Translations under genes and position numbers: made by a program | The notes under the pieces: model-generated | Seen by the model: only the letters and a program-made list of their open reading frames with translations | Told to the model about the DNA's origin: nothing | Databases searched by the model: none | In this document: piece after piece, positions 17,659 to 24,527 of the stretch | Layout of the letters: every line of letters starts with the position of its first letter | Position numbering within the stretch: the first letter of the stretch is position 1 | Assembly (NCBI RefSeq): GCF_025567315.1 | Contig: NZ_JAOQJE010000016.1 | Span: 1-50,193, forward strand | Length of the DNA stretch: 50,193 nucleotides | From: Agathobaculum ammoniilyticum | GTDB lineage: Bacteria > Bacillota > Clostridia > Oscillospirales > Butyricicoccaceae | Direction of reading: 5' to 3'

Positions 17659-17967
17659 ATGAAAGTGTTAATCGACCGGTATGATCCGGATACCGGACTG
17701 CGGCGGACGGATACCTTTGAAGTCGAGAATTCAGCCTGTGAGGGTATGACGGTAATGGGGCTGCTTAACCATATTTCGCTTCATTGTGATTCGACCCTGG
17801 CGTATTACCATCACAGCGTATGCGATCATGGTATTTGCGGACGGTGTACGCTGTCGGTAAATGGTAAGGTACGGCTTGCCTGTCTTACACCGGTAACCGG
17901 ATATCAGGAACTCCATTTGGCACCGGCTGCAGGGCGTGTCGTAATACGGGATTTGGTGACAAAATAG
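17659..17967 (+). CDS. Single-domain 2Fe-2S protein (SdhB/FrdB N-terminal domain-like)
   Basis: 102 residues. The cysteine pattern C55-x4-C60-x2-C63-x11-C75 (CDHGICGRC...AC) is exactly that of the plant-ferredoxin-type 2Fe-2S cluster in SdhB/FrdB. The usual C-terminal half with the 4Fe-4S and 3Fe-4S clusters is absent, and the stop is followed by a spacer and a new ribosome site, so the short form looks genuine rather than truncated by mutation. It starts 16 bases after the SdhA-like flavoprotein, so it is most likely its electron partner. Without the other clusters it cannot pass electrons to a quinone anchor in the normal way. Confidence 0.82.
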   Translation: MKVLIDRYDPDTGLRRTDTFEVENSACEGMTVMGLLNHISLHCDSTLAYYHHSVCDHGICGRCTLSVNGKVRLACLTPVTGYQELHLAPAAGRVVIRDLVTK

Positions 17968-18013
17968 ATCATTTCACAAAAAGATTAAGTGGGTATTAAA
18001 GGAGGAAAGTAGC

Positions 18014-19276
18014 ATGGCGAACCAGACACCGCAGAAAAACGTAGATGACTTTCAACTTCCAAAAGGCGGACTGATTAAAAAGCTGTTGTATATCATGGCG
18101 TTTGTTGGACCGGCTTCCATGATTTGCTCCACTTCAATGGGACCTGGCACAGCAACATCCTGTATTCAGGCAGGCTCCTTGTTTGGTTATGACTTGTTGT
18201 GGGTGGTTGTTTTAAGTGGTATCATGTGCGGCGGCGTGGCGTATATCGGCGCAAAAGTAACAGCGATCTCCGGACAGAATGTGTTCGACTTTATCCGGGG
18301 GAAAATCGGCAAGGTAGCCTCTACCATCCTGTTCATCGTTGTGCTGTGTACATGGTATATGGTTATTTATAGCCAGGGTTCCACAATGCGCCATTTAAAC
18401 GATATCATGTTTGGCGAGCAGGCAGCATCCATCGTGTATGTGGTGACTATCCTGATTATCGCGTATTTATATGTGGCCAGCTCAAATAACCGGATTATAA
18501 AAATCGCATCGGTCATGTGTACCCTGATGGCAATTATATTCTTTATCAATGTGTTTTTTGTCCGGCCGGATGCAGGGCAGCTTGCGACCGGCATTATCCC
18601 CAAGCTGCCGTCCGGTGTAGAGCAGGCCGTCATTATCGCGGGTATAATCGGTGGTTCTGCGCCAGGCACCTCGGCGCTTTGGTATTCGTACTCGGTGAAA
18701 AATCAGAAATGGGATAAGCCCTCGGCGCTGGGCTTCATCAAATATGACCAGATCGTTTTTGCAACCATGTTTACGATCTTCAGTCTTGGTATCTTCCTCT
18801 CCGGTGCAGCAGTGCTGCATCCTGCGGGGATTCAGGTGGATTCTGCTCTTGACGCAGCGAAAGCGATCGAACCGCTGGCAGGCTCCTTTGGTACTTATAT
18901 TTTTGTTGCCGGCTTCTGGGGCGCGGTCTTTACTACAATCGGCGGTATGAGCACGTTGGCGTCTTACTGCATTAACTCATTGTGCCATATCAGTGAGGAT
19001 AACTCGGATATCAAGGTCCGCCGGCTGATTCTGATCGGTATTGTTATTAGCCTGATCGGCGGCCTTTCGGGCGGCAATGCCATGAACCTGTTGGTCAATG
19101 TAATGGGCCTGCTGAATGTGGGTGGATTGGTGATCATCTGCATCCTGACATTCTTCACGAGCAGTAAAAAGTTTGCAGGTGAGTATAAGAACAAATGGTA
19201 TACCACGCTGATGGGTATTATCATTCTGGCTTTTAATGTATATTCTGCCTGGACATATGTCGCGCGTTTCCTGTAA
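18014..19276 (+). CDS. NRAMP-like (LeuT-fold) transporter lacking the metal-binding motif
   Basis: 420 residues, about eleven membrane segments, AAAGGAGG before the ATG. TM1 aligns with NRAMP (GP.........PG..T, then IQAGSLFGYDLLWVVVLSGIM), but the metal-binding DPGN is GPGT (43-46) and the TM6 MPHN-like site is APGT (216-219). The Asp, Asn, Met and His that bind Mn2+/Fe2+ are thus all missing. NRAMP-related proteins with altered sites are known, some moving Mg2+. In an operon for catabolism of a cysteine-like compound it may instead import an organic substrate. The two matching PGT motifs in the pseudo-symmetric helices suggest a designed site, not decay. Confidence 0.72.
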   Translation: MANQTPQKNVDDFQLPKGGLIKKLLYIMAFVGPASMICSTSMGPGTATSCIQAGSLFGYDLLWVVVLSGIMCGGVAYIGAKVTAISGQNVFDFIRGKIGKVASTILFIVVLCTWYMVIYSQGSTMRHLNDIMFGEQAASIVYVVTILIIAYLYVASSNNRIIKIASVMCTLMAIIFFINVFFVRPDAGQLATGIIPKLPSGVEQAVIIAGIIGGSAPGTSALWYSYSVKNQKWDKPSALGFIKYDQIVFATMFTIFSLGIFLSGAAVLHPAGIQVDSALDAAKAIEPLAGSFGTYIFVAGFWGAVFTTIGGMSTLASYCINSLCHISEDNSDIKVRRLILIGIVISLIGGLSGGNAMNLLVNVMGLLNVGGLVIICILTFFTSSKKFAGEYKNKWYTTLMGIIILAFNVYSAWTYVARFL

Positions 19277-19289
19277 TAATGTGTTTTGG

Positions 19290-19324
19290 GGATATCCTCA
19301 TAGGACCCTCCTGTGAGGATATCC
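19290..19324 (+). other. Stable hairpin between transporter and SDR genes
   Basis: GGATATCCTCA pairs perfectly with TGAGGATATCC across 13 bases. There is no T-run, so I read it as an mRNA processing or stabilising hairpin (or weak partial terminator) inside the operon. Confidence 0.6.
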
Positions 19325-19354
19325 TTATCTGGAACAAAGAGAGGAAGATGAGGC

Positions 19355-20098
19355 TTGGAATTAGAAAAGCGGGTAGCAATTGTAACAGGGGCCAGCTCCG
19401 GCATTGGTGCGGTGATAGCCCGATTTTACCTGAACGAGGGTGCGTTCGTATATGGATGTGGTCTGGAGACGTGTGCGGATATCACAGATGAGAATTTTGC
19501 CTACCAGAAAGCGAATATTTGTGACGAGGTACAGGCCGCCGCGGTGGTAAAGGGTTGTCAGGAGAAATTTGGGCATGTCGATATTCTGGTTAATTGTGCA
19601 GGTGTGACGGGGATTGGCACAATCGATAATACATCGGTCGAAGAATTTCGACGCCAGTTTGAGATCAATGTATTCGGTGTGTACACCATGACTAAAGCGG
19701 CGATCGACGCGATACGCTGCTCAGAGCATGCGGTAATTATCAATATCGTCTCCGAGCTGGGTGTGAAATGTATCCCGGAACGGGTTGCATATTGCCCGTC
19801 CAAAGCGGCGGTGGAGATGCTGACCCGCTGCTTGGCAGTCGACTGTGGACCGAGGGTGCGCGTCAATGGTATTCTGCCCGGCCTGACAGAGACGCCGATG
19901 ACAAAAATGCGCTATGAAAATGCTCCCGATCCGGAGGCGGAAAGGCAAAAAACACGTAACCGCTATATCCTGAAGCGGATGTGTACGCCGGAGGACGTGG
20001 CGAATGGCGCGGTATTCCTTGCCTCTGACCGTGCTTCGTTTATCACGGGCGATATGCTGGCGGTTTGCGGCGGCGGACAGTTTATAACTACCCAGTAA
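19355..20098 (+). CDS. Short-chain dehydrogenase/reductase
   Basis: 247 residues from a TTG start with GAGGAAG upstream. TGASSGIG (residues about 11-18), NCAG, the Ser in NIVSELG and the YCPSK active site are present, and the end keeps ITGDMLAVCGGG. It shares family but little detail with the SDR at 3385. Its placement after the transporter and 14 bases before the M20 gene makes it part of the catabolic operon; it may reduce or oxidise a carbonyl of the imported compound. Cys is unusually frequent for an SDR, which may matter only for the anaerobic setting. Confidence 0.82.
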   Translation: MELEKRVAIVTGASSGIGAVIARFYLNEGAFVYGCGLETCADITDENFAYQKANICDEVQAAAVVKGCQEKFGHVDILVNCAGVTGIGTIDNTSVEEFRRQFEINVFGVYTMTKAAIDAIRCSEHAVIINIVSELGVKCIPERVAYCPSKAAVEMLTRCLAVDCGPRVRVNGILPGLTETPMTKMRYENAPDPEAERQKTRNRYILKRMCTPEDVANGAVFLASDRASFITGDMLAVCGGGQFITTQ

Positions 20099-20112
20099 AC
20101 AGGAGAAATGGT

Positions 20113-21291
20113 ATGAATATTTTGGAAGAGGCTGGGCGGCATCAGGAACGCCTGATTAGCCTGCGGCGTGATATCCACCGGCATCCAGAATTGAGTTGGA
20201 AAGAAACCCGTACACAGGGCGTCATCTGCCGCGAGCTGGATGAGCTGGGAATTCCTTATGAAAAGGTGTGTGGTACGGGTGTGATCGCAGTGCTGCGGGG
20301 CGAGCGGTCTGGCCCAGTGGTAGGGCTTCGTGCGGATATGGATGCGCTGCCAATTACGGAAAAGGGAAAGGCAGAATATTCGTCTGAAAATCAGGGTGTC
20401 ATGCATGCCTGTGGACACGATTGCCATGTTGCCATGCTCTTGGTGGCTGCACGGATTTTGAAAGCGCACGAAAATGAGCTTTGCGGCACGATCAAGTTAA
20501 TCTTTCAGCCGGCAGAGGAGGTAATAGAAGGGGCTCATGCGATGTATACGTTACCCCAGCTTGCAGATGTCGAGCAGATTTTTGGGGCTCATGTATGGAT
20601 CGACCTTCCGGTCGGCATGATTTCGGCGGAGGTTGGCCCCCGCATGGCGAGCGCGGACAACATTTACCTGACGGTGGAAGGAAAAAGCGCACATGGTGCG
20701 CAGCCGCACCAGTCAGCCGATGCGATCGTGGCCGCCTGTGCAATTGTAAACGCCTTGCAGACCGTTGTGAGCCGTACCGTGGATCCGCTTGAGCCAGCCG
20801 TCGTGACGATCGGAACGATCGCCGGTGGAACCTCGTCGAATATTATTGCCAACGAGGTTAAGCTTTCGGGAACGGTAAGATCGTTCCAGCCAGCGGTGCG
20901 CGACGCAGTGGAGCGGAGGCTGGAGCAAATCGCCTGCACGACCGCACAGGCTTATGGAACCACCTGCCGTTTTGAATACCGCCGCTGCACTCCTGCAACG
21001 ATCAATGAAGCGGCATCGACCGAGATCGCGCGCAAAGCAGTCAAAACATTGTTCGGCGACAGCGCGCTTGCACATTTGAAAGAAACCACAGGTGGAGAGG
21101 ATTTCGCATGGTTCCTGGAGCGGATACCGGGATGTTATGTATTCGTTGGCGCACGCAATGAGGAAACAGGAAAATGCTGGCCCCATCATCATGAATGCTT
21201 TGATGTCGACGAACAGGCCTTGGTCAACGGCGCGGCCGTTCTGGCACAGGTCGGCTTGGATGCAGGTATGAAAAGGAGTGTGCAGAAATGA
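20113..21291 (+). CDS. M20 family metallo-amidohydrolase (M20D, HipO/Ama-like)
   Basis: 392 residues from the ATG at 20113 with AGGAGAAA upstream. Metal-site segments of M20D enzymes are clear: HACGHDCHVAM, QPAEEVIEGA, GAHVWIDLPVG, and the late HHHECFDVD; the dimerisation insert lies between about 185 and 300. These enzymes remove acyl, aromatic or carbamoyl groups from amino acids. In the Pseudomonas ATC pathway the second step is an N-carbamoyl-cysteine amidohydrolase, so this gene is a fitting candidate for release of free cysteine or a related amino acid. Overlaps the next gene by ATGA. Confidence 0.87.
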   Translation: MNILEEAGRHQERLISLRRDIHRHPELSWKETRTQGVICRELDELGIPYEKVCGTGVIAVLRGERSGPVVGLRADMDALPITEKGKAEYSSENQGVMHACGHDCHVAMLLVAARILKAHENELCGTIKLIFQPAEEVIEGAHAMYTLPQLADVEQIFGAHVWIDLPVGMISAEVGPRMASADNIYLTVEGKSAHGAQPHQSADAIVAACAIVNALQTVVSRTVDPLEPAVVTIGTIAGGTSSNIIANEVKLSGTVRSFQPAVRDAVERRLEQIACTTAQAYGTTCRFEYRRCTPATINEAASTEIARKAVKTLFGDSALAHLKETTGGEDFAWFLERIPGCYVFVGARNEETGKCWPHHHECFDVDEQALVNGAAVLAQVGLDAGMKRSVQK

Positions 21292-22133
21292 GTGATAAGA
21301 TCAACTTCTCGGCTGCGTTCAATAAAACCAAAGAAGAGCTTTTGTCGATGGATGAAACCGAATTTCGCGCCCGATTCCGAGAACGCTGCCATCATACCAT
21401 GGAGATACAGGTGTATGCGGCTGCATACCGGGGACGGACGCTGTCGGCGGATCAACCAAAAACCGCACGACTGTTTATGGAAGTCTGGCGGGAAAGAGGG
21501 TTGCCTGAAACTCTGCCTGAGTATGTATTTGCATCCAAGCTGTTATCGTTTGCTGAGGAATTGATACAAGGAGGAAACCTTGATTTGACGCCTTACGCGC
21601 CTGCTCCCCTATCTGAGGAGGCACGGCAAGGATTTGAGCGTGTCCTGTATGAGCGCCGTTCGGTGCGGGAATGGAGTGAGGAAAAAGTACCGGACGAGTT
21701 GATTAAGAAGGTGCTGAAAGCAGGGTTGTGGGCAGCACATGCATGCAATTTGCAGTCAATACGGTATCTTGTAATTCGTGAAGAAAACTGTCCAGGCCTG
21801 TTCCGCGGAAGCGATATCCCAGGGGGGCCGGTACATATCGTGCTTTTACAGGATATGCGCGTGTACCGTGCCAATCCAGTCATGCCAGAGAGCAACCAGC
21901 TTTTGGATGCCGGGGCCGCAGGGCAGAATCTTGTACTTGCCGCACATGCCTATGGGCTGGGCGGATGCTGGCTCACTTTCACAAGCGAGCAGATGAAACA
22001 GCGCATCAGGGAACATGTGGGATTGCCGGAGGAGATTCGAATGACGACCTATGTGGATGTAGGATTCCCAGACCAATCACCATATCCGCCGCAGAGGATA
22101 TCGGTAGAGGAAGCAGTTTTCCACTGGGAATGA
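21288..22133 (+). CDS. Nitroreductase-fold flavoprotein with N-terminal extension
   Basis: 281 residues; the start codon overlaps the M20 stop (ATGA). Residues about 115-275 form a nitroreductase domain: YERRSVREWSEEKVPDELI supplies the FMN-phosphate arginines, and AAGQNLVLAAHAYGLGGCWL is the usual second FMN segment. The first 110 residues are a helical extension that I do not recognise. Such proteins use FMN to reduce nitro, enone or quinone groups, or to remove halogens; some act in reductive ring metabolism. Translational coupling with the amidohydrolase argues for a role in the same route, but the reaction is unknown. Confidence 0.75.
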   Translation: MSDKINFSAAFNKTKEELLSMDETEFRARFRERCHHTMEIQVYAAAYRGRTLSADQPKTARLFMEVWRERGLPETLPEYVFASKLLSFAEELIQGGNLDLTPYAPAPLSEEARQGFERVLYERRSVREWSEEKVPDELIKKVLKAGLWAAHACNLQSIRYLVIREENCPGLFRGSDIPGGPVHIVLLQDMRVYRANPVMPESNQLLDAGAAGQNLVLAAHAYGLGGCWLTFTSEQMKQRIREHVGLPEEIRMTTYVDVGFPDQSPYPPQRISVEEAVFHWE

Positions 22134-22154
22134 GAAATATTGGAGGAAGACGCT

Positions 22155-23429
22155 ATGGAGCGTAAGCTTTACGACAACTACCTGGCGATATTGAAAAGCG
22201 AGTTGATGGTCGCGCTGGGCTGCACCGAACCAATCGCAATCGCCTATGCCGCAGCACGGGCACGTGAAACGCTGGGGAGTGAGCCGGCAGAATGCGTTGT
22301 GCGCTGCAGTGGAAATATTGTCAAGAACGTGATGGGCGTGACGGTCCCGAATTCAGGGGGGATGCGCGGGATAGACGTAGCGGCTGTGCTGGGTGTCGTA
22401 GGTGGGGATGCATCGCGTGAATTGCAGGTGCTGGAATCCGTGCGGCCAGAGCATATTGAAAGGACAAAGGCTTTGCTGCGGGCGGGTTTTTGCACCTGTA
22501 CACTGGCCGAAGGGGTAGAAAATCTATATGTTGAAGTCCGGTTGACTGATACGGAGGGACATTGGGCGTCGGTGGAAGTAAAAGACCGGCATAATCATAT
22601 CACGCAAATCTGCAAGGACGGTGACATCTTATTTTCTGATGGAGCGCTTCAACAAGATAGCGAACAGGCCGGAGATAAATCGCTTCTTACCGTAAAAAAT
22701 ATTCTGGAGTTTGCGGACACAGTCCGATTTGCAGATATCGAGGAGATAATCGGAAGGCAGGTGGAATGCAACACCGCGATTTCTCAAGAGGGGCTTAAAG
22801 GAAGCTATGGTGCACAAACTGGCCGTGTGCTGCTGGAGACGGGAAGCGCGGACCTACATACGAGAGCGAAAGCGGCAGCGGCAGCGGGTAGCGATGCACG
22901 CATGAGTGGATGTCCCCTACCAGTAGTAATTAACTCTGGGAGCGGAAACCAAGGTATCACAATTACTATGCCGCTGGTGGAATATGCCAAAGCCTATAGT
23001 ATTGGTAAGGAGCGCCTGTACCGCTCTCTGGCGGCGGCTAATTTGATTGCAATCCATCAGAAAAAGTATATTGGAAGTCTATCCGCCTATTGTGGAGCGG
23101 TCAGTGCAGCCTGTGGAGCAGGGGCTGGGATTGCTTATATGCTTGGTGGGTCATATGAACTGGTATCGTGGACGATCACAAATACGATTGCAACGATTGG
23201 CGGCATGGTGTGTGACGGTGCGAAATCCTCCTGTGCGACAAAAATCGCCTCTGCGGTAGAGTGTGCGCTGCTTGGCCTTGATATGGCGAAAAAGGGGCAT
23301 GTATTTCAACCGGGAGAAGGTATTGTAAAAGATACAGTTGAGAAAACAATAGAGAGTATGGGACGTGTAGGACGCGTGGGTATGCACGAAACCGATATTG
23401 AAATACTCCATATTATGATGGGAAAATAA
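22155..23429 (+). CDS. L-cysteine desulfidase / UPF0597 (CyuA/YhaM-like) family lyase
   Basis: 424 residues from the ATG at 22155 (GGAGGAAG five bases upstream). Conserved segments are ALGCTEPIAIAYAAA at the start, CSGNIVKNVMGVTVPNSGG, NSGSGNQGI, CGAVSAACGAGAGIAYMLGG and CDGAKSSCATKIASAVECA. These keep the cysteines thought to hold a 4Fe-4S cluster in this family, which is related to the alpha domain of iron-sulfur serine dehydratases. Known members split L-cysteine into pyruvate, ammonia and sulfide. It ends the operon before the terminator at 23448. If the upstream enzymes release cysteine, this protein would be the final step; serine or another beta-substituted amino acid remains possible. 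Confidence 0.82.
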   Translation: MERKLYDNYLAILKSELMVALGCTEPIAIAYAAARARETLGSEPAECVVRCSGNIVKNVMGVTVPNSGGMRGIDVAAVLGVVGGDASRELQVLESVRPEHIERTKALLRAGFCTCTLAEGVENLYVEVRLTDTEGHWASVEVKDRHNHITQICKDGDILFSDGALQQDSEQAGDKSLLTVKNILEFADTVRFADIEEIIGRQVECNTAISQEGLKGSYGAQTGRVLLETGSADLHTRAKAAAAAGSDARMSGCPLPVVINSGSGNQGITITMPLVEYAKAYSIGKERLYRSLAAANLIAIHQKKYIGSLSAYCGAVSAACGAGAGIAYMLGGSYELVSWTITNTIATIGGMVCDGAKSSCATKIASAVECALLGLDMAKKGHVFQPGEGIVKDTVEKTIESMGRVGRVGMHETDIEILHIMMGK

Positions 23430-23447
23430 ATACAACAGATATATGAA

Positions 23448-23478
23448 AAAGACCGGATGCTTGCGCTTCCGGTCTTTT
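23448..23478 (+). terminator. Intrinsic terminator at the end of the MarR operon
   Basis: AAAGACCGGA pairs with TCCGGTCTTT around ten bases, followed by TTTT-like sequence. Confidence 0.9.
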
Positions 23479-23582
23479 CCATGTGTAAGTATTGTCGGTA
23501 AAAAAGGTGCGCAAAAGTTTGAAATAGGTCGGGGAAAAAAGAGACGTTATCAACACCAGAAAAACAGGTGCCCTTAGTTTGG

Positions 23583-23820
23583 CGAAGACTAAAGGCGGTA
23601 GCGGAAATTAAGAAGGGTTCAGGTAGATTATATCAAAGACTAAGTCTGCGAGAAATATCACGGAGGGCGGGATAAAGTTTTCAGACGGTACAGAAATATT
23701 GCATATCAGGAAAACTTGAGCGTAAAGGAACTGTATGGACAAAAGGCTGGGAGGGGACAGAAAGCTGACTCGAAAACATCGTCACACAGTGATGCAGATC
23801 TATTGCCGTCTGGTGGATGA
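23583..23820 (+). pseudogene. IS21-family transposase (IstA) remnant
   Basis: Reading from 23583 gives a helix-turn-helix LSLREISRRAG, then an in-frame TAA at 23673, then SFQTVQKYC in the same frame, typical of the IstA N-terminus. After a TGA at 23766, the neighbouring frame continues with KLTRKHRHTVMQIYCRLVDE, also IstA-like. The rest of istA and the istB ATPase gene are missing. It is thus a dead fragment with at least a nonsense change and a frameshift. From here to 24090 I see nothing else recognisable. Confidence 0.65.
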
Positions 23821-24107
23821 GTGAGGAATACAGAGCCAAAGCTCGCAACTCGTGCAGATCGAACATCTAAAATACGTCCTGAGGTGGCGAGACTGCAGCC
23901 CATGCGATTGGTATGGCGTATGGATGCAGGGCTGGTATTTTCATCAGCACAGGGTCTCCATACAGGGGGGGAATATTATTGTGTGGATAGCCCTCTTCAG
24001 ATATCAGTGCGGCAAGTAAAACGCCATGTTTCACCGCGGGATATGCCAGTGAGTCTGCTTGTGGATGGTTAAGTATCCATTCAAAGTTATCATTGAAATA
24101 TCCTGCT

Positions 24108-24425
24108 CTTGTGTGAACTCCTGAAATTTGCTCCTTTTTTATTCTTTTTCAGAATCTGAAGAGTAGTTTTATCCGCATACAGGACTTCCGCCTGCATAAG
24201 TCTGCGGTGCATTTCATCGCAGATTGGTGCCCACCGGTCATCCGTTGCGCGAAGTATCCAGATGGTCATGGTTTGCCGCGAAAAACTAATATTAGAACTA
24301 TTTGGATCCTGCTCTTGGCGATAAAGAGGGGATGCCCTTACAAACTTCTGCACCATGATATGATCAATCGCTTCTGGCGAAGCAAAGCGGCTCAGTATCA
24401 TGGCTGAAATCTTCTTCTTTTTCAT
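24108..24425 (-). pseudogene. IS66-family transposase (TnpC) fragment
   Basis: About 105 residues on the minus strand with FASPEAIDHIMVQKFV, PLYRQEQDPN, ISFSRQTMTIWI and AEVLYADKTTLQIL, the central part of IS66 transposases including the first catalytic Asp region (VLHADETTLQVL in intact copies). Both ends of the protein and the small TnpA/TnpB genes are gone. It is a remnant next to the Ca2+-ATPase gene. Confidence 0.75.
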
Positions 24426-24496
24426 GCTCGGCGTTTCCGTTGACTCAACCCTATATTCCTAGAAAGCGTTTGTAGACAAAATATTGGTGTTCTAAG

Positions 24497-24525
24497 AAAA
24501 GCAGAGACGCCTCCTCTGCTTTTTT
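24497..24525. terminator. Terminator downstream of the Ca2+-ATPase gene
   Basis: AAAGCAGAG pairs with CTCTGCTTT around seven bases; T-rich on both strands. It lies three bases beyond the ATPase stop (minus strand). Confidence 0.8.
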
Positions 24526-24527
24526 GC

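Noticed and set aside
23821..24072. 83-codon plus-strand open frame
   Set aside because: No similarity, no ribosome site, and it begins inside the IS21 remnant region.
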